DNA of 32,300 bases from Curtobacterium sp. MCBA15_001 (GTDB lineage Bacteria > Actinomycetota > Actinomycetes > Actinomycetales > Microbacteriaceae), in assembly GCF_001864835.1 (NCBI RefSeq), contig NZ_MJGI01000021.1, forward strand, positions 334,255 to 366,554. The letters are read 5' to 3'. Every line of letters starts with the position of its first letter. Positions within the stretch are counted from its first letter, which is position 1. Under the pieces are notes generated by a model. That model was not told where the DNA came from, made no database searches, and saw nothing but the letters and a program-made list of their open reading frames with translations. A program made the translations under genes and the position numbers. Positions 1 to 12,664 of the stretch are shown in pieces.

Positions 1-492
1 GCAGGACCGCCGGTACCGCTGAGCGCCCTGCTCGCGACCGCCGGAACATCTGTTCACACCGACGGGAGGCCCGGCTCGGGTCCCCGAGATCGGCGCGCTC
101 CGGCGCGCATCCACCATCTGAGACGGTTCCACGGGCCGGAGTTCTCACAGTGTGGAAAGCCTGTGGATAACTGTGGAGGACACGCCGGATGGTTGTTCAC
201 AGCCGTGGGGTCGTCTGTGGAATCTGGGGATGGAAGTGGATAGATGAGTTTCATTCATCCCGACGGTCCTCACACGTCGCCCACAAGTCACAACCGTGTA
301 GTTCCCTGTCGCTGAGCGGCATCCACAGAGTTGTCCACAGTGTGCACAGGCGTTAATAGCGTTGTCTCTCTTCATCTCTCTGGATCACTGGGCCAACCTT
401 GTGGACGGCGGGATGACAAGAAATCCGGGCCTGCTCCCGCTGTGCCACAATGGGGCGGCCGGACAGTCCAACCATCGACAGGGGTCCCAGCT
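1..492. other. dnaA-dnaN intergenic region, probable oriC portion
   Basis: This gene-free stretch lies directly upstream of dnaN, where actinobacterial origins normally sit. It carries many 9-mers close to the DnaA box (TTGTCCACA, or TGTGGACAA in the other orientation). By eye these are: 50-58 (weak), 151-159, 162-170 (TGTGGATAA), 172-180, 193-201 (TTGTTCACA), 216-224 (weak), 319-327, 331-339 (perfect), 341-349 (weak) and 400-408. Orientation is mixed. Slightly AT-richer patches occur near 238-260 and 350-390. dnaA itself is not in the window; the first 22 bases could be its last codons but are too short to judge. DnaA binding and origin function are inferred from position and motif density. 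Confidence 0.8.
331..339 (+). promoter_or_regulatory. Perfect DnaA box
   Basis: TTGTCCACA matches the actinobacterial DnaA-box consensus at all nine positions. It is the best single match in the origin region and lies about 150 bases before dnaN. Confidence 0.7.
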
Positions 493-1647
493 GTGAAGTT
501 CGAGGTCAACCGGGACGTCTTCTCCGAAGCCGTCTCATTCGCGGTGAAGCTCCTCCCACAGCGCACGACCCTCCCGATCCTGTCGGGCGTGCTCATCCAC
601 GCCGAGGGCGATCGTCTGACGCTGTCGTCGTTCGACTACGAGGTCTCGGCGCAGACCTCGATCGCGGCACAGATCGACGACGCCGGCACCGTGCTCGTCT
701 CCGGCCGCCTGCTCAACGACATCGCGAGCCGCCTGCCGAACGCCCCCGTGACGTTCTCCACGGACGAGTCACGCATCACCGTGACCTGCGGTTCGGCGCA
801 CTTCACGCTGCTGAGCATGCCGGTCGAGGAGTACCCGACCCTGCCCGAGGTCGGCGAGCAGACCGGCGTCATCCCGGGCGACGCGTTCTCAGAAGCGGTG
901 TCCCAGGTGGCCGTCGCCGCCAGCCGTGACGACGTCACCCCGGTGATCACCGGCGTCCAGCTCGAGGTCAGCGACCACGACCTGTCCCTCATCGCCACCG
1001 ACCGGTACCGCGTCGCCGTCCGCACGATCCAGTGGGACTCCGGCCGTGCCGCCGACGCCGAGTCGACGACGTTGCACGCGCTCGTCCCGGCCCGCACCCT
1101 GCAGGAAGTCGGCCGCACGTTCGGCTCGGCCAGCACGGTGTCGGTGTCGATCAGCGGTTCGTCGGACCGTGAGCTCATCGCCTTCCAGGCGGCGGACAAG
1201 ACCGTGACCTCGCTGCTCATCAAGGGCAACTACCCGCCGGTGCGCCGCCTCTTCCCCGAGACCGTGCAGGACCACGCCGTGATCAACACGGCCGAGCTGG
1301 TCGAAGCCGTCCGACGGGTCTCCCTCGTCCTGGAGCGCGAAGCGGCGCTCCGGTTCTCCTTCTCGGTCGACGGGCTCACGCTCGAAGCGATCGGTTCCGA
1401 ACAAGCGCAAGCGTCAGAGTCGATCGATGCGTTGCTGACCGGCGAGGAAACGGTGGTCTCGTTGAAGCCCGCCTTCCTGCTGGACGGGTTGAACGCGGTG
1501 CACTCCGAGTTCGTCCGGATCTCCTTCACCAAGACGGAGAACCCCAACAAGCCGGGCCCGGTGCTCATCACCGGCCAGTCCTCGCGCGAGGAACCGGCGA
1601 CGGACGGATACCGGTACCTGCTGCAGCCCAATCTCCTGCTGCGATAG
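493..1647 (+). CDS. dnaN: DNA polymerase III sliding clamp (beta subunit)
   Basis: This encodes the ring-shaped clamp that tethers the replicative polymerase to DNA. The 384-residue product, starting VKFEVNRDVFSEAVSFAVKL, has the usual clamp length and all three repeated clamp folds; the C-terminus ends with the family-typical Y-x-Y-L-L-x-P run. I chose the GTG at 493 because the protein aligns with clamps from there and a purine-rich AGGGG lies 8 bases upstream. The reading frame stays open back to 331, but that stretch overlaps the perfect DnaA box and has no clamp character. It is the first gene of dnaN-gnd-recF-dciA and sits next to the origin as in nearly all actinobacteria. Confidence 0.97.
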   Translation: MKFEVNRDVFSEAVSFAVKLLPQRTTLPILSGVLIHAEGDRLTLSSFDYEVSAQTSIAAQIDDAGTVLVSGRLLNDIASRLPNAPVTFSTDESRITVTCGSAHFTLLSMPVEEYPTLPEVGEQTGVIPGDAFSEAVSQVAVAASRDDVTPVITGVQLEVSDHDLSLIATDRYRVAVRTIQWDSGRAADAESTTLHALVPARTLQEVGRTFGSASTVSVSISGSSDRELIAFQAADKTVTSLLIKGNYPPVRRLFPETVQDHAVINTAELVEAVRRVSLVLEREAALRFSFSVDGLTLEAIGSEQAQASESIDALLTGEETVVSLKPAFLLDGLNAVHSEFVRISFTKTENPNKPGPVLITGQSSREEPATDGYRYLLQPNLLLR

Positions 1648-1714
1648 CAACAGCCGTACCACTGCGCCGGCGGACGCTCGAACCGCGGCGCGACGACGAA
1701 CAGAAGAGGAAATC

Positions 1715-2599
1715 ATGCAGATCGGTCTTGTCGGCCTCGGGAAGATGGGCAACAACATGCGTGCGCGTCTGCGCAACGCAGGGATCGACGTCGTCGGGTA
1801 CGACGCCAACCCCGCCGTCTCGGACGTCGCCGACCTCGGGGAACTCGCGAAGGCCCTCACCGGCCCGCGTCTGGTCTGGGTCATGGTCCCGCACGGGAAG
1901 ATCACCGACGACGTCATCACCGACCTGGCCGAGGTCCTCGAGCCGGGCGACCTGGTCATCGACGGTGGCAACTCGAAGTGGCTCGACGACGAGAAGCACG
2001 CCAAGCAGCTCGACGCCAAGGGCATCCGCTACATGGACGTCGGCGTCTCGGGCGGCGTCTGGGGCAAGGACAACGGCTACGGCATGATGGCCGGCGGCGA
2101 CGTCAAGGACCTCGAGTTCGCGATGCCCGTCTTCGACGCACTGCGTCCGGAGGGCCCGCGCGCCGAGGGCTTCTCGCACGCCGGCGGTGTCGGTGCCGGT
2201 CACTACGCCAAGATGGTCCACAACGGCATCGAGTACGCGATCATGCAGGCCTACGGTGAGGGCTACGAGCTCCTCGAGGCCAAGGACATCGTGCACGACG
2301 TCCCCGCGGTCTTCGCCGGGTGGCAGCGTGGCACGGTCGTGCGCTCCTGGCTGCTCGACCTGCTCGTGCTCGCGATCAACGAGGACCCGAAGCTCGACGA
2401 GCTCGAGGGCTACGTCGACGACTCCGGCGAGGGCCGTTGGACCCTCGAAGAGGCGATCGAGCTCGCGGTCCCGATGCCCGCGCTGTCCGCTGCCATGTTC
2501 GCGCGCTTCGTCTCGCGTCAGGGCAGCCAGTCGCCGACGATGAAGGCCGTCGCGGCGCTGCGCAACCAGTTCGGCGGCCACGCCGTCAAGAAGTCCTAG
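1715..2599 (+). CDS. gnd: 6-phosphogluconate dehydrogenase, decarboxylating, short NAD-type
   Basis: The enzyme oxidises and decarboxylates 6-phosphogluconate to ribulose 5-phosphate in the pentose phosphate pathway. At 294 residues it belongs to the short GntZ/YqeC-like class, not the ~470-residue class, so it is not truncated. Visible features are the Rossmann loop GLVGLGKMG (4-12), the DGGNSKW substrate loop (about 83-89), the VSGGVWG loop (111-117) and the catalytic stretch KMVHNGIEY with K166, N170 and E173. Asp30 at the end of the second strand fits a preference for NAD over NADP. A good ribosome binding site, AGAGGA at 1705-1710, supports the ATG. It lies 67 bases after dnaN and 30 before recF, a placement common in actinobacteria. 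Confidence 0.93.
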   Translation: MQIGLVGLGKMGNNMRARLRNAGIDVVGYDANPAVSDVADLGELAKALTGPRLVWVMVPHGKITDDVITDLAEVLEPGDLVIDGGNSKWLDDEKHAKQLDAKGIRYMDVGVSGGVWGKDNGYGMMAGGDVKDLEFAMPVFDALRPEGPRAEGFSHAGGVGAGHYAKMVHNGIEYAIMQAYGEGYELLEAKDIVHDVPAVFAGWQRGTVVRSWLLDLLVLAINEDPKLDELEGYVDDSGEGRWTLEEAIELAVPMPALSAAMFARFVSRQGSQSPTMKAVAALRNQFGGHAVKKS

Positions 2600-2629
2600 G
2601 ACTCCCCGGGGCAACCCGGCTCGGCCCGC

Positions 2630-3837
2630 GTGCACGTCGACCACCTCCAGCTCACCGACTTCCGGAACTACCGGCAGGCGGAGGTCGACCTCGCACGCGG
2701 GCCGAACCTGTTCGTGGGGCGCAACGGCCAGGGCAAGACGAACCTGGTCGAGTCCATCGCCTACCTCTCCACCCTCGGCTCGCACCGCGTCCCCACCGAC
2801 GCCGCGCTCGTCCGACAGGGCTGTGACGCGGCCGTCGTCCGCGCACGGCTGGCACATGAGGACCGCAGCATCCTCGCCGAGGTGCAGATCAACCGCACCG
2901 GGTCGAACCGGGCGCAGGTCAACCGGGCGCCGATCAAGCCGCGCGAGCTCCCGCGGTACTGCGCGAGCGTGCTGTTCGCGCCCGAGGACCTGGCGCTCGT
3001 CCGCGGTGAGCCGTCCGGGCGACGCCGGATGCTCGACGAGCTCCTGGTGCAGATCGCCCCGAGGATGCAGGGCGTCATCGCGGACTACGACCGCACGCTC
3101 CGACAGCGGAACACCCTGCTGAAGTCGGCCCGGGCGTCGGGGTCCCGGTCCGGGTCGCTCGCGACGCTCGACGTCTGGGACGAGCGCCTCGTCGCGTTCG
3201 GCTCCGAGATCATCGCCGCGCGGGACCACCTCACCCGCCGGCTCGCACCCTTCGTGGCGGAGTCCTACGCGACCGTCGCCGGTGAACGGCACGAGGCGTC
3301 GATCACGGGGGTGCTCTCCGTCCGCGGCGGCGACCCCGAGGACGCGGCGGCGACGGACCCCGTGCTCGGGACCGCGGACGAACCCGTCTCGGTGCCGCTG
3401 GCCGCCGAGGCCTTCCGCGCAGCGCTCGAGCGCCGCCGCCGGGACGAACTCGACCGCGGCCTGACCCTCGCGGGACCCCACCGTGACGATGTCCTCTTCA
3501 CCCTGAACGGGTTACCTGCCCGTGGATACGCCAGTCACGGCGAGTCCTGGTCCTTCGCGCTCGCGATCCAGCTCGCCAGTGCGTCGATCCTGCGCGCGGA
3601 GTCGTCGCTCGGCGACCCGATCATCATCCTCGACGACGTCTTCGCCGAACTCGACGAGTCCCGACGCGAACGCCTCGGAACCGCGGTGGCGGACTACGAG
3701 CAGGTCCTCATCACGGCGGCGGTGTTCGGCGACGTGCCCGCCCAGCTGGCCGCGCACACCGTCCGGATCGAGGCCGGCACCATCGTGACCGACGAGGCCG
3801 AGCCGACCACCGCCTCCCGACCGGCCGACGGCGCCTG

Positions 3838-3838
<1 letters not shown>
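2630..3838 (+). CDS. recF: DNA replication/repair ATPase RecF
   Basis: RecF is an SMC-like ABC ATPase that helps load RecA at gapped DNA. The 402-residue protein begins at a GTG (VHVDHLQLTDFRNY), the conserved N-terminus of the family. The Walker A motif GRNGQGKT is at residues 30-37, a LAGPHRDD stretch typical of RecF lies in the last third, and the Walker B/D-loop reads IILDDVFAELDESR. No strong ribosome binding site is visible, so translation may be coupled to gnd 30 bases upstream. Its TGA overlaps the ATG of dciA. The C-terminal ~25 residues are low-complexity and probably dispensable. Confidence 0.95.
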
Positions 3839-6454
<2,616 letters not shown>

Positions 6455-6571
6455 ACCCGTCCTGGAGGGTCGGCGCAGGCCGAGCGCTCCAGTCCCGACC
6501 ACCTGTGGTCGCGCCCGGCGCGACGAACGGAACCCCTGCCTCCCGGCAGTGCAGAAAGGTGACCAGGCCAG

Positions 6572-9224
<2,653 letters not shown>

Positions 9225-9232
<8 letters not shown>

Positions 9233-9632
9233 TGTCGCCGAGAAGCTCCAGAAGAAGGCGAAGCGACCCGTCGGCACCCGCCAGGTGCGGCTGCGACTGG
9301 TCTACCTCGACTTCTGGTCGATGGTGAAGCTGTCGTTCCTGATCGCCCTGGCGGGCAGCATCGTGATCGTCGTCGCCACCGCGCTGGTGTGGGGCATCCT
9401 CAACCAGACCGGGGTGTTCACCCAGATCGACTCCCTGCTCAAGGACGTCACCGGGCAGAACAGCTACTCGATCATGGACCAGTTCTCGCTGGGCCAGGTG
9501 CTCGGGTTCTCCATCGTCGTGGGCATCCTCAACGTGGTCGTCGGTACCGTCCTCGGCGCCATCGTCAGCGTGCTCTACAACCTCAGTGTGCGGATCACGG
9601 GCGGCCTGCTCGTGGGCTTCACGAACAACTGA
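9225..9632 (+). CDS. DUF3566 two-helix membrane protein
   Basis: The 135-residue protein matches the DUF3566 family encoded directly after gyrA in actinobacteria (Rv0007-like). It has a basic cytoplasmic N-terminus (residues 1-35, with [16 protein letters not shown]), a first membrane helix at about 38-60, a loop with [15 protein letters not shown], and a second helix at about 90-115. It ends in a Gly-rich amphipathic segment. The ATG lies inside the end of gyrA in another frame (8-base overlap), so it is co-translated with gyrase. The molecular function is not established; position alone suggests a link to origin-proximal housekeeping or cell envelope. Confidence 0.85.
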
Positions 9633-9687
9633 CACACCCGGCCGGATGAGGCCGATCGCTCGATTTCGCTCCGGCGGGATCGTGGGG

Positions 9688-9693
9688 TAGGCT
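9688..9693 (+). promoter_or_regulatory. Candidate -10 element for the tRNA-Ile/tRNA-Ala unit
   Basis: TAGGCT ends 14 bases before the mature tRNA-Ile 5' end. A poor -35 candidate (TTCGCT, 9665-9670) sits 17 bases upstream. Both tRNAs are probably co-transcribed because only 10 bases separate them. Confidence 0.45.
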
Positions 9694-9707
9694 TTCATCC
9701 GGTCTGA

Positions 9708-9784
9708 GGGGCTATAGCTCAGGCGGTTAGAGCGCTTCGCTGATAACGAAGAGGTCCAAGGTTCAAGTCCTTGTAGCCCCACCA
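9708..9784 (+). tRNA. tRNA-Ile (GAT)
   Basis: The acceptor stem GGGGCTA pairs with TAGCCCC. The anticodon stem CTTCG/CGAAG encloses loop CTGATAA with anticodon GAT at 9742-9744. The T loop reads GTTCAAGTC. Discriminator A9781 is followed by an encoded CCA. This tRNA downstream of gyrA is conserved in actinobacteria. Confidence 0.97.
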
Positions 9785-9794
9785 TCCCCTTCCC

Positions 9795-9867
9795 GGGGCC
9801 TTAGCTCAGTTGGTAGAGCGCCTGCTTTGCAAGCAGGATGTCGGGAGTTCGATTCTCCCAGGCTCCA
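9795..9867 (+). tRNA. tRNA-Ala (TGC)
   Basis: The acceptor stem GGGGCCT pairs with AGGCTCC and includes the G3-U70 wobble pair that defines alanine tRNAs. The anticodon stem CCTGC/GCAGG encloses TTTGCAA with anticodon TGC at 9828-9830. The discriminator is A9867. The next bases are CTC, so CCA is not encoded and must be added after transcription, unlike the neighbouring tRNA-Ile. Confidence 0.97.
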
Positions 9868-9875
9868 CTCGTATC

Positions 9876-9912
9876 AGCCCCTGGTCGGCGACTCCGTTGC
9901 CTCCCAGGGGCT
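9876..9912 (+). terminator. Hairpin after tRNA-Ala
   Basis: AGCCCCTGG (9876-9884) and CCAGGGGCT (9904-9912) form a perfect 9-bp stem with a 19-base loop, starting 8 bases after the tRNA. The U tract is weak (TTCGTTCTG). From here to about 10120 (some 200 bases) I see no gene or other feature. Confidence 0.6.
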
Positions 9913-10122
9913 TCGTTCTGTGCTGGTCGGCGCCTTCGGCGCGCCGCTCCGCGATGGTCACCCCGGATGCGCTCGTTCCGCGGCCCAACGAGACGCGTCC
10001 GTCTCCTCCGGGAGGCTTGGGGCGCGCTGGTGGTCTCGGTGACCCGTGTGTGGCCGGACACGAGGGTCGGAGTCGGGCCGGGCCTCCTGGCCGTCACGTC
10101 GTGCCGGACGCGCGCGGCCTGA

Positions 10123-10208
10123 CGAGGTTCCATGACTTGCCGCTCACGTTGGCCGAGGTTCCACGGGTCGTTTGTCCTGCGCGTCGAGGTTCCAGAATTC
10201 TGGAACCT
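10123..10208. repeat. Three 31-bp-phased CGAGGTTCCA repeats ending in a 22-bp palindrome
   Basis: The 10-mer CGAGGTTCCA starts at 10123, 10154 and 10185, exactly 31 bases apart (about three helical turns). The 21-base spacers differ. The third copy runs into its own inverted copy, so 10187-10208 is a perfect palindrome centred on GAATTC. The array lies between the tRNA-Ala hairpin and the terminator of the convergent - strand gene, so it is not in a promoter position. Regular phasing on one DNA face suggests protein binding, which is inference. Confidence 0.75.
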
Positions 10209-10233
10209 GGACGGGGTGCGGCCCCCGCGGACG

Positions 10234-10267
10234 ACGAAGGGCCCCGGCGTGTGCCGGGGCCCTTCGT
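10234..10267 (-). terminator. Strong intrinsic terminator of the - strand gene at 10281
   Basis: A perfect 15-bp stem (arm core CGAAGGGCCCCGGC and its complement) closes a GTGT loop. It begins 13 bases past the stop codon of the gene on the - strand and is near-symmetric, so it could work in both directions. Confidence 0.85.
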
Positions 10268-10280
10268 ACGAACCGGGAGG

Positions 10281-10859
10281 TCAGGCTGCGGACTTGTCCG
10301 CCGAGTCGGCGTCGTCGGCGACCCACAGGTCGTCGTCGGCGCGGAGCGTCTGGTACGCGGCGTAGGCGGCACCGGCGACGGCGACCACCCCGACCACGAT
10401 CAGTGCGACCCCGCCGAAGCCGATGCCCTGCTTCTTGTGGCCGGCGGGCACGTACTTCGCCGCGGCCTTGCGGGCCTTCTTGCTCTTCTTCTGCGCGTTC
10501 TTGACGAGCTTCTTGACGCGGGGGTCCTTCGCCAGGTCGCCCACGCTCATCACCGAGCCCGCGGTCGAGACCAGACCGGGGATGACCTCGGTCTGGAAGC
10601 GGTGCGAGGCGGACTGCGCAGCCGAGGTGGCGGCGTGCACGCCGGTGGCGACCGCGGGACGGACCCCGTTGTCGATCGCGTGCTGCACGCGGGGGGCGAT
10701 GTCCTTGCGCGCGGCGTCAGCGGCGTGCGAACGCGCCTCCGCCAGGATCTCGTTGGCGTGCTCGAGCACCTTGCGCTGCTCGCCGAGGAGCGAGGCGGTC
10801 TTGCCCTTGAGCTTCTTGATCTGCTTCCGGCGCTTGCGCGGCAGTTCGATCGTCGTCAT
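10281..10859 (-). CDS. DUF5324-like tail-anchored helical membrane protein
   Basis: The 192-residue product has a basic N-terminus (MTTIELPRKRRKQIKKLKGK). A long Ala-rich amphipathic helical region follows (about 20-110), with regular H/A/R spacing as in coiled or membrane-surface helices. A Lys-rich stretch (KDPRVKKLVKNAQKKSKKARKAAAKY, about 112-137, abbreviated here to its pattern) comes next. A membrane helix (about 147-170) and a short acidic tail with WVADD complete it. The layout and position beside ppiA and the gyrA-tRNA block resemble the DUF5324 proteins of Streptomyces; that family link is inference. A near-perfect ribosome binding site (GGAGGT, complement at 10865-10870) fixes the ATG at 10859. 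Function unknown. Confidence 0.75.
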   Translation of the reverse strand: MTTIELPRKRRKQIKKLKGKTASLLGEQRKVLEHANEILAEARSHAADAARKDIAPRVQHAIDNGVRPAVATGVHAATSAAQSASHRFQTEVIPGLVSTAGSVMSVGDLAKDPRVKKLVKNAQKKSKKARKAAAKYVPAGHKKQGIGFGGVALIVVGVVAVAGAAYAAYQTLRADDDLWVADDADSADKSAA

Positions 10860-10964
10860 CTGGTACCTCCATCGGAACGGCGTGGACCCCATCCTGCCAC
10901 CAGCGCACCTGACAGGTCACGGAGCCGTCCCTGTGCGTCTCGTCCGTACGCAGGTGGCACATGC

Positions 10965-10970
10965 GAGAAT
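10965..10970 (+). promoter_or_regulatory. Candidate leaderless promoter of ppiA (-10)
   Basis: GAGAAT ends 6 bases before the ppiA ATG, which would put the transcript start at or next to the start codon. No ribosome binding site is visible, which fits leaderless translation. Confidence 0.45.
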
Positions 10971-10976
10971 CGGAAC

Positions 10977-11516
10977 ATGTCTCTGCACACCGCTGTCGCA
11001 ACGATCCACACGAACAAGGGCGACATCCGCGTCAACCTGTTCGGCAACCACGCCCCCAAGACCGTCAAGAACTTCGTCGACCTGGCAACCGGCCAGCAGG
11101 AGTGGACCCACCCGGGCACCGGCAAGGTCTCCACGGACAAGCTCTACGACGGTGTCGTCTTCCACCGCATCATCAAGGACTTCATGATCCAGGGCGGCGA
11201 CCCCCTCGGTCAGGGCATCGGTGGCCCCGGCTACCGCTTCGATGACGAGATCTCCCCGGAGCTCACGTTCCAGAACCCCTACATCTTCGCCATGGCGAAC
11301 GCCGGCATCCAGGGCGGCCGCGGCACGAACGGCTCGCAGTTCTTCATCACCACCGTGGCGACGCCGTGGCTGCAGGGCAAGCACACCATCTTCGGTGAGG
11401 TCGCGGACGACGAGTCCCGCGCCGTCGTCGACGCGATCGAGGGCGTCGCGACCGACGGCCGTGACAAGCCGCTCGAGGACGTCGTCATCAACAGCATCGA
11501 CGTCGAGTCCGTCTGA
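10977..11516 (+). CDS. ppiA: Cyclophilin-type peptidyl-prolyl cis-trans isomerase
   Basis: The enzyme interconverts cis and trans X-Pro peptide bonds during protein folding, here probably in the cytoplasm because no signal peptide is seen. The 179-residue protein is one cyclophilin domain. It carries the catalytic block VVFHRIIKDFMIQGGDP, the middle block ANAGIQGGRGTNGSQFFITT and the C-terminal block LQGKHTIFGEV. I start at ATG 10977 (MSLHTAVATIHTNKGDIRV) because the fold begins there. The frame is open far upstream only through the tRNA-Ala region and across the opposite-strand gene, which is not coding. ppiA next to the gyrA/tRNA block is conserved in actinobacteria (Rv0009 region). Confidence 0.95.
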   Translation: MSLHTAVATIHTNKGDIRVNLFGNHAPKTVKNFVDLATGQQEWTHPGTGKVSTDKLYDGVVFHRIIKDFMIQGGDPLGQGIGGPGYRFDDEISPELTFQNPYIFAMANAGIQGGRGTNGSQFFITTVATPWLQGKHTIFGEVADDESRAVVDAIEGVATDGRDKPLEDVVINSIDVESV

Positions 11517-11522
11517 CCTGAC

Positions 11523-12377
11523 GTGACCGACCAGGCGTACAACCCGGCCAACTACTGCTACCGGCACCCGGACCGTCAGAGCTTCATCCTGTGCCAGCGG
11601 TGCGGGCGGACGATCTGCACCGAGTGCCAGACACCGGCGGCGGTCGGGGTGCACTGCCCTGAGTGCGTGCGCGAGCAGCGTGCGAAGTTCACGGAGAACC
11701 GCCGCGCGTCCGGAGCCCCCACCGGGCTGACGGTCGCGCGGCGGCGCTTCGCGATGCTCGACCAGAAGGCGACCGTCGTCATCGTCGCCGTCTCGGTGCT
11801 GATCTGGTTGCTCGACCAGGTGTCCCGCGGCTTCTTCACGCAGCTGTTCTTCTTCAACGCCGCCTACCTGCCCACCCAGCCGTGGCGCATGGTGACGTCG
11901 TTGTTCGTGCACTCGGGCTTCCTGCACATCGCCTTCAACATGTGGGCGGTGTTCATCTTCGGCCGGATGCTCGAGAACATGCTCGGGACGTGGCGCTTCC
12001 TCGCGCTGTACTTCCTGGCCGGACTCGGCGGGTCGATGGCCGTCACGCTCATCGCGCCCGGATCCTCGGTCGTCGGCGCCTCGGGAGCGATCTTCGGGCT
12101 CTTCGCTGCGTTCTTCATGCTGCAGCGGAGCCTCGGCGGCAACGCGGTCTCACTCCTCGTCATCATCGGTCTGAACCTGGTGATCGGCTTCCTGCCCGGG
12201 ACGAACATCTCCTGGCAGGCGCACGTCGGCGGGATCGCGGTGGGCTTCCTGACCGGGTACGTGTTCGCGAAGACCCGGAACATCCGCAAGCGGAACCTGC
12301 AGATCGCTCTGCTGGTGGCCGAGGCGGTGGTGATCGTCGCCCTGACCTACGTCGGCTACGCGATCGCGATCGGCTGA
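11523..12377 (+). CDS. Rhomboid family intramembrane serine protease with Cys-rich N-terminus
   Basis: This 284-residue membrane protease should cleave substrates inside the lipid bilayer. Residues 8-50 form a zinc-binding-like module with ordered Cys/His (CYRHPDRQ, CQRCGRTICTEC, HCPEC). A membrane core of about six helices follows (about 75-280). The catalytic pair is Ser187 in GASGAIFG and His234 in QAHVGG; HIAFNMW provides the conserved His/Asn of the oxyanion region. Start is GTG 11523, 6 bases after the ppiA stop, so the two genes are probably co-transcribed. The Cys-rich extension is frequent in actinobacterial rhomboids; its ligand is unknown. A strong hairpin terminator follows after 13 bases. 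Confidence 0.93.
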   Translation: MTDQAYNPANYCYRHPDRQSFILCQRCGRTICTECQTPAAVGVHCPECVREQRAKFTENRRASGAPTGLTVARRRFAMLDQKATVVIVAVSVLIWLLDQVSRGFFTQLFFFNAAYLPTQPWRMVTSLFVHSGFLHIAFNMWAVFIFGRMLENMLGTWRFLALYFLAGLGGSMAVTLIAPGSSVVGASGAIFGLFAAFFMLQRSLGGNAVSLLVIIGLNLVIGFLPGTNISWQAHVGGIAVGFLTGYVFAKTRNIRKRNLQIALLVAEAVVIVALTYVGYAIAIG

Positions 12378-12390
12378 GCCGTCACGACCT

Positions 12391-12430
12391 GCGAACGCCC
12401 CGTCACACTCCGGTGTGGCGGGGCGTTCGC
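12391..12430 (+). terminator. Intrinsic terminator of ppiA-rhomboid
   Basis: GCGAACGCCCCG pairs with CGGGGCGTTCGC, continuing through a T-G wobble into CACAC/GTGTG around a TCCG loop. This is an 18-step stem starting 13 bases after the rhomboid stop. Confidence 0.85.
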
Positions 12431-12434
12431 CGTC

Positions 12435-12593
12435 TGTGGAGAACTCGCTGAGTTACACGCGTGTGATTATCCCCACTGTGGAGAGGCCTGTGGACAACTC
12501 GGGCTCACAGGTGTGGACAGCGGTGTGGAGAACCGGCAGAACTGTGGAAACACGGGTGTACCGGGTCGTTCATCCCCAGGGAGCTGTGGAGAG
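12435..12593. promoter_or_regulatory. Cluster of DnaA-box-like 9-mers away from oriC
   Basis: Seven TGTGGANNN 9-mers lie in the same orientation at 12435, 12477, 12489 (perfect TGTGGACAA), 12512, 12524, 12543 and 12585, plus the opposite-strand TTATCCCCA at 12467-12475. Start-to-start spacings are 42, 12, 23, 12, 19 and 42. A 10-bp palindrome (ACACGCGTGT, 12455-12464) is included. The cluster fills the gap between two terminators of convergent genes, so it is not a promoter region. A role in DnaA binding or titration is inferred. Confidence 0.65.
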
Positions 12594-12616
12594 TGGTGCC
12601 TGAGGCGGAAACGACG

Positions 12617-12647
12617 ACGCCCGCTGCACCGAGGGTGCAGCGGGCGT
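12617..12647 (-). terminator. Intrinsic terminator of crgA
   Basis: A 14-bp stem (ACGCCCGCTGCACC with its complement) closes a GAG loop. It starts 17 bases past the crgA stop on the - strand. Confidence 0.85.
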
Positions 12648-12664
12648 GTGGAAGGCGGGGTCGG

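Noticed and set aside
1..22. Possible last codons of dnaA (QDRRYR then stop)
   Set aside because: Six codons are too few to distinguish from chance, and the DnaA C-terminus is not recognisable.
1715..2599. Truncation of 6-phosphogluconate dehydrogenase (294 versus about 470 residues)
   Set aside because: The short class is a natural, complete family; start, catalytic residues and C-terminus are all present.
1568..3481. A 637-codon - strand open frame across gnd and recF
   Set aside because: It is antisense to well-defined genes, and its composition is typical of a GC-rich shadow frame.
6496..6511. Inverted repeat in the gyrB-gyrA gap as a supercoiling-responsive operator
   Set aside because: The arms are 7 bp with a mismatched centre and no second copy at gyrB, so there is not enough to call a site.
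10123..10208. CRISPR-like array
   Set aside because: The repeated core is only 10 bases, there are three copies, and no cas genes are present.
9810..10976. An N-terminal extension of ppiA reading from inside tRNA-Ala
   Set aside because: It crosses a tRNA, two hairpins, the repeat array and an opposite-strand gene; cyclophilin homology starts at 10977.
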